Assembly (NCBI RefSeq): GCF_009905615.1
Contig: NZ_JAAAKW010000007.1
Span: 1-64,000, forward strand
DNA length: 64,000 bases
Origin: Pseudomonas sp. SLFW
GTDB lineage: Bacteria; Pseudomonadota; Gammaproteobacteria; Pseudomonadales; Pseudomonadaceae
Direction of reading: 5' to 3'
In this document: in pieces, positions 27,870-35,618 of the stretch
How positions within the stretch are numbered: the stretch's first letter is position 1
Layout of the letters: every line of letters starts with the position of its first letter
Program-made: the position numbers and the translations under genes
The notes under the pieces: model-generated
Told to the model about the DNA's origin: nothing
What the model saw: only the letters and a program-made list of their open reading frames with translations
The model's database searches: none

Positions 27870-28973
27870 TCAACCCTGAGACAGCAGCTGACGCAGGTCG
27901 ATGACCGCTGCGTTGGCCCGCGACAAATAGTTGGCCATGACCAGCGAGTGGTTGGCGAACACGCCGAACGGGCTGCCGTTGAGAATGACCGGGCTCCACA
28001 TCGGCTCTTGCGAGGCTTCCAGCTCGCGAATGATCTGACGCACGCTCACGGTGGCGTTTTTCTTGGCCAGCACGTCTGCGAAGTCGACTTCGATGGCGCG
28101 CAGCAAGTGGGACAGCGCCCACGCCTGACCACGGGCCTCGTAGAACACGTTGTCGATCTGCATCCACGGGGTTTCGACGATTTCTTCATCGACCTGCGGC
28201 ACTTCGCCCGGCTTCACAGTCACGGTGGACTGCGCTTCCGTTTTCAATGTGCTATTGAGCTTCACGCGACCAACGCTGGCGGAAAGGCGCTGGGACAGCG
28301 AGCCCAGACGGGTGCCGACGTCGCCCAACCAGTTGTTGAGGTTGTCAGCGCGGGTGTAGAACAGCGCGCCCTTCTGATTCGGGTCGGACAGGCGCGCCTG
28401 ATAACGGCTCAGCGCGGCAATGCCTTCGCGGTATTGAGACTCGCTGGACGGGAGTATCCAGCTCTTGTTGTCGAAGTTGAACAGCGGCTCGGCGCGGGCC
28501 AGATCGCCATCTTCAGCCGACTGGGACTGCGAGCGAGCGAAGTCTTTACGCAGTGCACGGCTCAGGTCGCGGACCTGGACCAGCACGCCGTATTCCCAGC
28601 TCGGGGTGTTATCCAGCCAAAGGCCTGGCGGGAAACGGTCGTTGGAAATGTAGCCGCCGGGTTTGTCGAGGAGGGTCGACGCGACGGTCTTGAGGGTTTC
28701 GACGGTGGTGTAGCCGATCACCATCTGCTTGCCTTCACGCTCGGCAGCAGCCTGCGCCTGTTGCTGGACCGGGAACAGTGGGGGCTCGCTGCTCCACCAG
28801 ATACCGAGCGCCACGGTAACGACCAGGTAAATGCCGACCACCGCGCCCACGGCACGGCTGAACAGCAATCCACTCAAGTACCCACGAGGCGCGCGCGATT
28901 CTTTGCCTACTGGCTTTTCCTCAACACGCTCACTCCCGCCCGCAGCGCCCGAGCGCTTCTTCCAATCCAGCAT
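27870..28973 (-). CDS. DUF2333 family inner-membrane-anchored protein
   Basis: The 367-residue protein has a basic N-terminus, one membrane segment (about residues 40-60, AVGAVVGIYLVVTVALGIWW) and a large, mostly helical domain predicted to lie in the periplasm (PGGYISNDRFPPGLWLDN near 110). This is the DUF2333 pattern found next to the NUDIX gene in pseudomonads. Biochemical role unknown. It is the first gene of the leftward DUF2333-NUDIX pair, with its promoter in the 28974-29396 gap. Confidence 0.9.
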   Translation of the reverse strand: MLDWKKRSGAAGGSERVEEKPVGKESRAPRGYLSGLLFSRAVGAVVGIYLVVTVALGIWWSSEPPLFPVQQQAQAAAEREGKQMVIGYTTVETLKTVASTLLDKPGGYISNDRFPPGLWLDNTPSWEYGVLVQVRDLSRALRKDFARSQSQSAEDGDLARAEPLFNFDNKSWILPSSESQYREGIAALSRYQARLSDPNQKGALFYTRADNLNNWLGDVGTRLGSLSQRLSASVGRVKLNSTLKTEAQSTVTVKPGEVPQVDEEIVETPWMQIDNVFYEARGQAWALSHLLRAIEVDFADVLAKKNATVSVRQIIRELEASQEPMWSPVILNGSPFGVFANHSLVMANYLSRANAAVIDLRQLLSQG

Positions 28974-29396
28974 GGCCTTGTCCTTTCAATCACGGAATTC
29001 AGTGCTTCTGACCGCAACCTTACAGCAAGGTGCGTTTGGCAGGAACGTGGGGGATGGCTCAAATGCGTAATCGACGGGTCCGTGTGCGTCATGCGTGCGC
29101 TGTCAGGATTTGCGGGCCAGGATGGCCGAAGACGGTGGTCGCTATCGGGTTTCAGCCTGGAAACGTGAATTGTCATGCAACAAATCTGCTCACGACTGTC
29201 ACATGCAACGCGCCTGGATGCCTCATCCATACCCCTACACAACGCCAATGGGCTTGGCACGCATTTGGCTTACAAAGACAGAAAGTTGACGTGAATAAAT
29301 GACAACAAAATGACTTACGGCGCACCTGTGTGAGATAAGTAGTGCTAGCATAGCGCCAGCATCCGTATCAGGGTTTCCCCTAGAAGTAGTCAGGAC
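28974..29396. promoter_or_regulatory. Divergent control region between the DUF2333 gene and gcbA
   Basis: This 423-base gap separates divergent genes. It contains a loose direct repeat, TGTCATGCAAC (29171) and TGTCACATGCAAC (29197), and an AT-rich stretch around 29280-29320 before gcbA. AGGAC precedes the gcbA ATG. No coding sequence is convincing, and no regulator site can be named with confidence. Confidence 0.45.
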
Positions 29397-31058
29397 ATGA
29401 CCGAAGCAGAAGATCCGAGCCGAGACCGTCTCAAGCACCATTTCGCCCAGCGCGTGATCCACCAGGCCCGTCAGATCCTGGAGGTCTGGCAACGCCTGCA
29501 ACAAAGCGAATGGACGGCTGCGGATCTGGAAGAACTCAGCGACTCCAACCAGCGCCTGCTGCGGTTCGCCGACCGCTTCGAACAGGAAGAACACGCGCAT
29601 CTGGCGCGTGGAATCGCCCAATCCTTGCTGGAAGTGGAAGCCAATCGCGGCCGCTTGAGCAGCGCGTTGATCACCGACCTGAACCGCCTGATGCAGCGCC
29701 TTTCCCGCACGGGCTTGCGTCATGGCGATCGGCTGGAACACACGTCGCTGCCACCGCTGCGCAAGCCGATTTACGTGATGCTGCAAGATCACGAACGCGC
29801 TGAACGCCTGGCCAAACAGCTGGAGTTTTTCGGTCTGAGCGCGCAATCCATGGAAAGTCCGCAGGCCTTCCACGCCACCCTGGCCGAGCGCTTGCCCGCC
29901 GCCGTGGTGATGGACGTGGATTTCGGTGGCGTGGGCGAAGGGTTGAAGCTCGCTGCCAAAATGCAGGAAGGTCTGGAACAGAAACTGCCCTTGCTGTTTT
30001 TCAGCCATCACGAAACCGATACCCCGACGCGGCTGGCCGCCGTGCGTGCCGGTGGCGAAGAGTTTTTGACCGGCACGCTGGAGGCCTCAAGCCTGCTGGA
30101 AAAAATCGAGATTCTGACGCGGGTCGCGCAGTACGAGCCGTATAAAGTGCTGATCATCGACGACTCTCGCGCCCAGGCCACGCACACCGAACGGCTGTTG
30201 AACAATGCCGGCATCGTGACGCGCACACTGTTCGACCCGATTCAGACGATGGCTGAGCTGGCTGACTTTCAGCCGGACCTGATCATTCTCGACATGTACA
30301 TGCCCGGCTGCACCGGCACCGAGCTGGCGAAGGTCATTCGTCACAACGACCGTTACGTCAGCGTGCCGATCATTTACCTGTCCGCCGAAGACGACCTGGA
30401 CAAACAGCTGGACGCGATGAGCGAGGGCGGTGACGACTTCCTGACCAAGCCGATCAAGCCGCGCCATCTGATCACGACGGTGCGCAACCGCGCCGCTCGG
30501 GCGCGAAACCTCAAAGCGCGAATGGTGCGTGACAGCCTGACCGGCCTGTACAACCACACTCATATCCTGCAACTGCTGGAAGATTGCAGCTTCCGCGCAC
30601 GCCGGGAAAACAAGCCGCTGAGCTTCGTGATGCTGGACATCGACCACTTCAAGAAGGTCAACGACGGTCACGGCCACCCCATGGGCGACCGCGTGATCAA
30701 GAGCCTCGCGCTATTCCTCAAGCAACGCCTGCGCAAGACCGATTACATTGGCCGCTACGGTGGTGAGGAGTTTGCCGTGGTCATGCCTGACACCGACCTC
30801 AAATCGGCCTTCGGCGTGCTGGACGAGATTCGTCGCCGCTTCGCGGAAATTCATTACCCGGCGCAACCGGTGGACCTTTTCTGCACCTTCAGCGCAGGCG
30901 TGGTGGAACTGGAAGAAGGCGATGATGCGCTGATGCTGGCGTCTCAGGCGGATGACGCGTTGTATCGCGCGAAAAAGGCCGGACGCAATCAGGTCCACAC
31001 GTTGCGTGAAGACATCATGCTTGCCAAAAAGCATTCGCCGCTGGACGTCGTGAACTGA
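29397..31058 (+). CDS. gcbA: GcbA-like response regulator diguanylate cyclase
   Basis: This 553-residue protein has an alpha-helical N-terminus. A first receiver-like domain (about 125-245) follows, then a second receiver (250-370) with VLIIDDSRA, phosphoacceptor Asp in LIILDMYMPG and Lys in LTKPIKP. A GGDEF domain ends the protein. The active-site motif is RYGGEEF; the inhibitory RxxD I-site (RKTD) lies five residues before it, so product inhibition is expected. It makes c-di-GMP. Architecture and position after speA-yciH-NUDIX-DUF2333 match P. aeruginosa PA4843 and P. fluorescens GcbA, which promote surface attachment. Confidence 0.88.
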   Translation: MTEAEDPSRDRLKHHFAQRVIHQARQILEVWQRLQQSEWTAADLEELSDSNQRLLRFADRFEQEEHAHLARGIAQSLLEVEANRGRLSSALITDLNRLMQRLSRTGLRHGDRLEHTSLPPLRKPIYVMLQDHERAERLAKQLEFFGLSAQSMESPQAFHATLAERLPAAVVMDVDFGGVGEGLKLAAKMQEGLEQKLPLLFFSHHETDTPTRLAAVRAGGEEFLTGTLEASSLLEKIEILTRVAQYEPYKVLIIDDSRAQATHTERLLNNAGIVTRTLFDPIQTMAELADFQPDLIILDMYMPGCTGTELAKVIRHNDRYVSVPIIYLSAEDDLDKQLDAMSEGGDDFLTKPIKPRHLITTVRNRAARARNLKARMVRDSLTGLYNHTHILQLLEDCSFRARRENKPLSFVMLDIDHFKKVNDGHGHPMGDRVIKSLALFLKQRLRKTDYIGRYGGEEFAVVMPDTDLKSAFGVLDEIRRRFAEIHYPAQPVDLFCTFSAGVVELEEGDDALMLASQADDALYRAKKAGRNQVHTLREDIMLAKKHSPLDVVN

Positions 31059-31067
31059 CGAGGATCG

Positions 31068-32210
31068 TCAACGAGACAATCCCTCGGCTGATTGAAGAAA
31101 CCTCATCATGGCGCTGACCACGCGCTCCGGTTGCTCCTGCTGAACCCAGTGCCCTGCACCCGGTATCGACTCGATGAACCGCATGTCGGTGCACGCCGTG
31201 TTTTGCATCGTTTCCAGCGCGCCAGGGGCTTGAAAGGCCCCCCAATCTTTCTCGCCATAGATAAAGCACGAAGGCACGTTGATCGTGCGCCCCGCAAACA
31301 CGCTCAACTCATGATCGTGATCGGCCAAGAAGCTGCATCGATACCAGTTGAGCCCGCCTTGAAAGCCAGTCCGTTGAAATTCCCCGGTGAAGAACGCAAG
31401 GTCCGATCCAGTCAACCACTCGCACCGTTTGGCCTCCGTGGCATCCGGCGCATCGGCATCGATAGCGGCGGGCATGCTGTCATCCAGCCCCATGATGTAG
31501 TACGGCGGCATCTTCACGAGCTCATCGGCTGACCATGCGAGTAACGGAAAAGGCGAATTGCCTGACCAGTCGCCGCTTTTGACGTGGAAATACGTTCGTA
31601 AAAAACGAGCGAGCCCCCCTTCCGGCTCGGTCATGTCGCGATTGGCGCTCCGGGTGCAGTAATAGTGCTGATAGTGTTTTTTCGGCGGAGACAACGCCGC
31701 AAGCAGCTCGCTCATGTCGGGTCCATCGACGGCGCTCGCCAACAGCGGAGGCCCACTGAACGGCGCGCTCATCAACACGACAGCGCGAAAGATATCCGGC
31801 CGGACCAACGCGCAATAAGCCGCGACGGGTGAGCCGAAGTCGTGCCCTACTACGGCGGCAACGGAGTCACGCCCCATGGCCGCCAGCAACGCAATAGCAT
31901 CGCTTACCAGATTCAACATGAAAAAAGGCCGCAGGTCCGTCTCGTACTCCGCCTCCCATCCTGTCGTTCGGCCATAACCTCGCTGGTCGGGCGCGATGAC
32001 GTGATACCCCTGCCGCGACAATCCAAGCAGAGTATTTCGCCAGCTGTAGGCCAGCTCTGGAAAACCATGGAGCAGCAGGATGCAAGGCCGCTCAGGATTG
32101 GAATACCCGGCCTCCAGCACATGCATGCTCAGGCCGTTTACGCCCTCGATCTGGCGGGAGCGGATGCCCTCCGGCAGTGGCATCTCGTCGAGATACTCCG
32201 TGTCAGTCAT
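31068..32210 (-). CDS. Epoxide-hydrolase-like alpha/beta hydrolase
   Basis: The 380-residue protein has the oxyanion motif HGFPE (48-52), a nucleophile elbow GHDFGS with Asp124 as nucleophile, cap-region tyrosines and a C-terminal His in GAGHWVQQEQP. An Asp nucleophile is typical of epoxide hydrolases and haloalkane dehalogenases; HGFPE with cap Tyr residues favours epoxide hydrolase. Substrate unknown. It ends 9 bases from the convergent gcbA. The LysR gene is 180 bases upstream on the same strand. In P. aeruginosa the equivalent interval holds ctpL, so this is a lineage-specific insert. Confidence 0.82.
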   Translation of the reverse strand: MTDTEYLDEMPLPEGIRSRQIEGVNGLSMHVLEAGYSNPERPCILLLHGFPELAYSWRNTLLGLSRQGYHVIAPDQRGYGRTTGWEAEYETDLRPFFMLNLVSDAIALLAAMGRDSVAAVVGHDFGSPVAAYCALVRPDIFRAVVLMSAPFSGPPLLASAVDGPDMSELLAALSPPKKHYQHYYCTRSANRDMTEPEGGLARFLRTYFHVKSGDWSGNSPFPLLAWSADELVKMPPYYIMGLDDSMPAAIDADAPDATEAKRCEWLTGSDLAFFTGEFQRTGFQGGLNWYRCSFLADHDHELSVFAGRTINVPSCFIYGEKDWGAFQAPGALETMQNTACTDMRFIESIPGAGHWVQQEQPERVVSAMMRFLQSAEGLSR

Positions 32211-32390
32211 CGCGTAAAACCTTCAGGCGAAAGAGCAGATCAGCCGGGGTCGTCATCCGTTCATGACACAACGGGCAACGTCAATTGCCTGAATCCTAGC
32301 CAGCGCCGGATGGGGACGACAAACGAATATTTATCGCCGAATGAATAAGCTTAACTAATGCATGCACGGTTTTACGCGTCCACTCATGAG

Positions 32391-33305
32391 TCATTCCCAA
32401 GGGTGGGAATCCGTTGAACGATCCCGGGCGGCCTCTTCGTGCAGCCAGGCGATGAACTCGCGGATGTGTGGGCGCTTGATCGCGGCGGGCGGGTAGATCA
32501 CGAAATAAGCCGAGTTCGTTTCGACGGTGTGCTCGAACGGCTTGACCAGACGCCCTGCCGCCAGATGCCCGGCAACCAGCGCGAGCCCGCACAACGCCAC
32601 GCCTTGCCCGTCGATGGCGGCTTGCGTCACCACGTTGGTGTCATCGATGACCACACCGCTTTCCGGCTTCACGCCTTCGGCACCGGCACTGGCCAGCCAC
32701 TCGCGCCAGCCTTCACGGTCGTAATCATGGAGCAGTGTGTGGTGAGTCAGATCCGACGGGGTGCGCAGCGGAGATGATCCCGTCAGTAGAGCGGGGCTGC
32801 ACACGGGCGCAAACGCAAGCCCCATCAAACGCTCGGCCGTTAGACCCGGCCAGTCATCGCTCCCCCAGCGCACGGCCAAATCCAGCTCTTCGTGGGCGAA
32901 TAGCGTTCTTTGCACCGAATGGTGCAAGCGTAAATCGACACCCGGATGCCGGGCCCAAAAACGCCCAAGCCGAGGGGACATCCAGCTCGCACCAAACGAA
33001 GGCTCCAGGCCCACTGTCAGGGAGTGAGTGCCCTGGCTGGCGCGAAGCGTGGTGACGGCTTCGCCGATTTGCTCGAACGCGGTTTGCACGACGGGCAACA
33101 GCAGTCGCCCCTCGTCCGTCAAACGGAGTTTGCGAATCATCCGATGAAACAGCAGGACGCCCAGGTGCTCTTCCAGTTGCTTGATCTGGTGGCTGATGGC
33201 GGCTTGCGTGATATGCAACTCATCCGCCGCCCGCGTGAAGCTCAGGTGCCGCGCAGACGCCTCGAAGCCTCGCAGAAGATTCAACGGTGGAAGACGCGAC
33301 TGCAT
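32391..33305 (-). CDS. LysR-type transcriptional regulator (GcvA-like)
   Basis: The 304-residue protein begins with a winged HTH (RLPPLNLLRGFEASARHLSF and AADELHITQAAISHQIKQLE), the GcvA-subgroup pattern. A co-inducer-binding domain follows (about 92-300, LTVGLEPSFGASWMSPRL). LysR regulators often control the divergent neighbour, here the PhnZ-like HD gene starting 161 bases away. A TGCAT-N2-ATGCA inverted repeat lies in the shared gap. The inducer is unknown. Confidence 0.92.
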   Translation of the reverse strand: MQSRLPPLNLLRGFEASARHLSFTRAADELHITQAAISHQIKQLEEHLGVLLFHRMIRKLRLTDEGRLLLPVVQTAFEQIGEAVTTLRASQGTHSLTVGLEPSFGASWMSPRLGRFWARHPGVDLRLHHSVQRTLFAHEELDLAVRWGSDDWPGLTAERLMGLAFAPVCSPALLTGSSPLRTPSDLTHHTLLHDYDREGWREWLASAGAEGVKPESGVVIDDTNVVTQAAIDGQGVALCGLALVAGHLAAGRLVKPFEHTVETNSAYFVIYPPAAIKRPHIREFIAWLHEEAARDRSTDSHPWE

Positions 33306-33326
33306 GGCTTGACCTCATGGATTATG

Positions 33327-33338
33327 TGCATTGATGCA
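33327..33338. promoter_or_regulatory. Inverted repeat, candidate LysR operator
   Basis: TGCATTGATGCA has 5-base inverted arms TGCAT/ATGCA and lies about 20 bases upstream of the LysR start and 130 upstream of the HD gene. Its position fits an autoregulatory LysR site, but it is short and does not follow the T-N11-A form clearly. Confidence 0.35.
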
Positions 33339-33466
33339 TACCGTGAGCATTGGTTGTTTGTCACACCCCACGAAACGGGATAAAAATTGATCCATCGGGG
33401 CAAGTCAAGTGATAGCAATGGCGATCCCCATGACGTGAGCCTTATCACCGAAAGGATGAGTTCGAC

Positions 33467-34060
33467 ATGCAGCACACTCTTCATCAGGATCGCCCGGTAC
33501 CTGCTTTTAAGAGCTTCACTGAATCAACGGCCGAGGACTGGAAGCACATCGAACACCTGTGCGACGTCTATGAGCGTGGCTTGGCAGACCGCGTGCTGAA
33601 AAACCTCGAAACGCTGAAAGGCAGCACCCTGGGTTTCCCGGTCGACCGCTACGAGCATTCGCTGCAAGCCGCGACCCGCGCCGTGCGCGACGGGGCCGAT
33701 GAGGAAACCGTGGTGTGCGTCTTGCTGCACGACATCGGCGATGACATCGCGCCTTACAACCACGGCGAGTTGGTCGCGGCGATTCTCAAGCCCTACATCT
33801 CGGCCGACAACCACTGGATGCTGTCCAAACACGCGATTTTTCAGGGTTACTACTACTTCCATCACATTGGCCGTGATCGCAACGAACGCGATAAATACCG
33901 AGACCACCCGGCCTTCGAGCGCTCGGCGATGTTCTGCGAACGCTGGGACCAGACCGCGTTCGATCCCGATTACGACACCCTGCCACTGGAGTATTTCGAA
34001 CCGATGGTGCGACGGGTTTTCGCCCGTCCGGCGTTTGGGGGTGAGAAGGCGTTTGCGTGA
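33467..34060 (+). CDS. HD-domain protein resembling the PhnZ oxygenase family
   Basis: The 197-residue protein has an HD-type metal site. Visible candidate ligands are E63-H64 (YEHSLQ), H88-D89 (LLHDIGDD), H99 and H122, with a late Asp in CERWDQTAFD. The run EHSLQAATRAVRDGADEETV followed by LLHDIG is reminiscent of PhnZ, a mixed-valence di-iron oxygenase that cleaves organophosphonates; ordinary HD proteins are phosphohydrolases. No phnY or phosphonate gene is adjacent. It is transcribed divergently from a GcvA-like LysR gene. AAAGGATGAG precedes the ATG. PhnZ-like chemistry is a suggestion only. Confidence 0.75.
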   Translation: MQHTLHQDRPVPAFKSFTESTAEDWKHIEHLCDVYERGLADRVLKNLETLKGSTLGFPVDRYEHSLQAATRAVRDGADEETVVCVLLHDIGDDIAPYNHGELVAAILKPYISADNHWMLSKHAIFQGYYYFHHIGRDRNERDKYRDHPAFERSAMFCERWDQTAFDPDYDTLPLEYFEPMVRRVFARPAFGGEKAFA

Positions 34061-34095
34061 GGGATCGAGTGAGGATGCTTGATTATCTGGAATGA

Positions 34096-34461
34096 TCAGG
34101 CATCCATGACATTCAGCACTCCGAGTGCGGCGAAGCAAAGAGCGGTTGTGACTAACGGCACCACCGCCAGCAATCTCAAGCCCTTGGGAAAATAAGCTAC
34201 ATCTTCTGGATCTAGAAGTCCGCGTCTTATCCAGAACTGAGGAAAGAGCAAACATCCGGCGACATTCCCGAAGCGTGTCAATCGACCGTAGTAGCCAGTG
34301 CCCAGAAGACGCAGATTAATATCCCTGATGTATTTGCTTCGTATTAAATATGCCTCCATTTTTTCCAGTTTGGAGTGCGATGCGTATAGGCCGACACAGC
34401 TGTTGATGATGAACACTGCAAACACGACAAAACCCACGATCTGATTGGTCTCCATCTTCAT
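34096..34461 (-). CDS. Small two-TM membrane protein, candidate immunity to the overlapping toxin
   Basis: The 121-residue protein has an N-terminal membrane segment (residues 8-26, VGFVVFAVFIINSCVGLYA), a polar middle with LEKMEAYLIRSKYIRDINLR and RRGLLDPEDV, and a C-terminal membrane segment (96-116). Its ATG overlaps the stop of the toxin-like gene by four bases (ATGA). The same core pattern (L-x-x-(I/V/M)-E-x-x-L ... G-L-(I/V/L)-D-x-x-x-V) recurs in the three small proteins at 57969-59209, which also accompany a paralogue of this toxin. Membrane immunity proteins are typical for pore-forming toxins. Function is inferred from architecture. Confidence 0.75.
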   Translation of the reverse strand: MKMETNQIVGFVVFAVFIINSCVGLYASHSKLEKMEAYLIRSKYIRDINLRLLGTGYYGRLTRFGNVAGCLLFPQFWIRRGLLDPEDVAYFPKGLRLLAVVPLVTTALCFAALGVLNVMDA

Positions 34462-35429
34462 TCTTCAAATGTCGAGAAAAGCACCGACCCCGCATCCGCC
34501 CCAAAAGGGCTCAACGTTTTCCCGCCACCGATAGCACCGGCCACACTCCCAACAAGAACGCAGCCAACGGTAATCGCACCGCCAGATGGAAGGCCAAGCC
34601 CAAGACATATCCCACTGGCCGCTGCCCCACCCAGCCACGCTCCACCAGCAGAGCCTGCGATGCCGGCCGCAGCCCTCCCACTCTCCACATACTTCGCCTT
34701 GGTACAAACATCCTCCCTCCCCAACGCACACGCCTCCTGAATCTCCAGCGCTCCAACGCCAACATCCAGCGCAACGCCCACATAAGTGCCTCGACTCAGC
34801 ACCTTGGCCGTCGCGGAAATCCGCCTCACGTTGTGCGCGTAGCCCCTCAGCTCAGCGGTATGGAGGAAGCGTTTAGTGGAAATGCCGAGGATGTCTTTGA
34901 TTTTGCCTTGATTGCCAAGTCCGGAACCGAGGCGGCCAATGTTCTGCAAACGGGTCTCGATCTTTGAAAACAGCACCTGTCGCTGGGCGAAGAACTGATC
35001 ATTGGTGAGGGCGCCTGATCGCCAGCGCTGCATCAGGTTTTCGACTTCCTTGAGCAGTTTTTCCAGTTCTCGTAAATGCCCGCTCCATGCACCGGTCGCG
35101 CTGCCAAGACCGATGGACCCGTAACCCATGATGCTTTGCAGCACGTCGTAATTCTGGACCATGACCCGACTGCTGTGCGGGTCATGCCCCACCATCGACA
35201 GGCGGACATTCCTGGCCAGCATCATCAGCTCGTTTTCTTCGGGGGTACACAGGTGCGAAGGCCCATCCGTCATCACCACGACCTGGCCGGGCAGGATCGG
35301 ATGGGGGCGGAGGTGGGCATTGAGCTGATCGAATTTCGCGCGGGCGCTGGCGGGAACCTTCAGCGTGTAATCCCGGAACTGGTAATAGTCTCGGACTTCG
35401 TCATTGATGAACGCATAGGGCCTGGACAA
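34458..35429 (-). CDS. Candidate membrane-active toxin/effector, paralogue of the one at 59202-60176
   Basis: The 323-residue protein starts at TTG, supported by GGGAG four bases upstream and by the matching PYAFIND start of the paralogue. The N-terminal segment (FDQLNAHLRPHPILPGQVVV) looks LysM-like. A central block is shared with the paralogue (NYDVLQSIMGYGSIGLGSAT; DQFFAQRQVLFS; LGISTKRFLHT). A conserved EAC-x3-GRED-x-CTKAK-x-VE motif lies near residue 240. From 250 on the sequence is Gly/Ala-rich and hydrophobic, as in glycine-zipper or pore-forming ends. No signal peptide, PAAR or Rhs part is seen. It overlaps the immunity-like gene. A toxin role is inferred. Confidence 0.7.
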   Translation of the reverse strand: MSRPYAFINDEVRDYYQFRDYTLKVPASARAKFDQLNAHLRPHPILPGQVVVMTDGPSHLCTPEENELMMLARNVRLSMVGHDPHSSRVMVQNYDVLQSIMGYGSIGLGSATGAWSGHLRELEKLLKEVENLMQRWRSGALTNDQFFAQRQVLFSKIETRLQNIGRLGSGLGNQGKIKDILGISTKRFLHTAELRGYAHNVRRISATAKVLSRGTYVGVALDVGVGALEIQEACALGREDVCTKAKYVESGRAAAGIAGSAGGAWLGGAAASGICLGLGLPSGGAITVGCVLVGSVAGAIGGGKTLSPFGADAGSVLFSTFEE

Positions 35430-35584
35430 TGGGCTCCCTCTCAGGTGCAGGTATGAGGGAAGAACATTGGTTCGGAATGAACGCCCTGTCAGTAAACAGC
35501 GCGTTGAATTTGCACTGACTACAGTGTTTTCAGAAAGAACCTACAGCCTCCTCGCCCGTCTCTGCATCCGCTCCCACCCTGCGT

Positions 35585-35590
35585 TATCAT
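35585..35590 (+). promoter_or_regulatory. Putative -10 element before dsbD
   Basis: TATCAT lies 28 bases upstream of the dsbD ATG. Similar TATCATGC strings precede dusB (42747) and cobL (60522). No strong -35 box is evident. Confidence 0.35.
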
Positions 35591-35618
35591 GCGGCGACTT
35601 TTGTGATGCGAGACCGCC

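Noticed and set aside
29171-29209. Pho-box-like direct repeat upstream of gcbA
   Set aside because: The two TGTCA-containing units are 26 bases apart rather than the 11 expected for PhoB half-sites.
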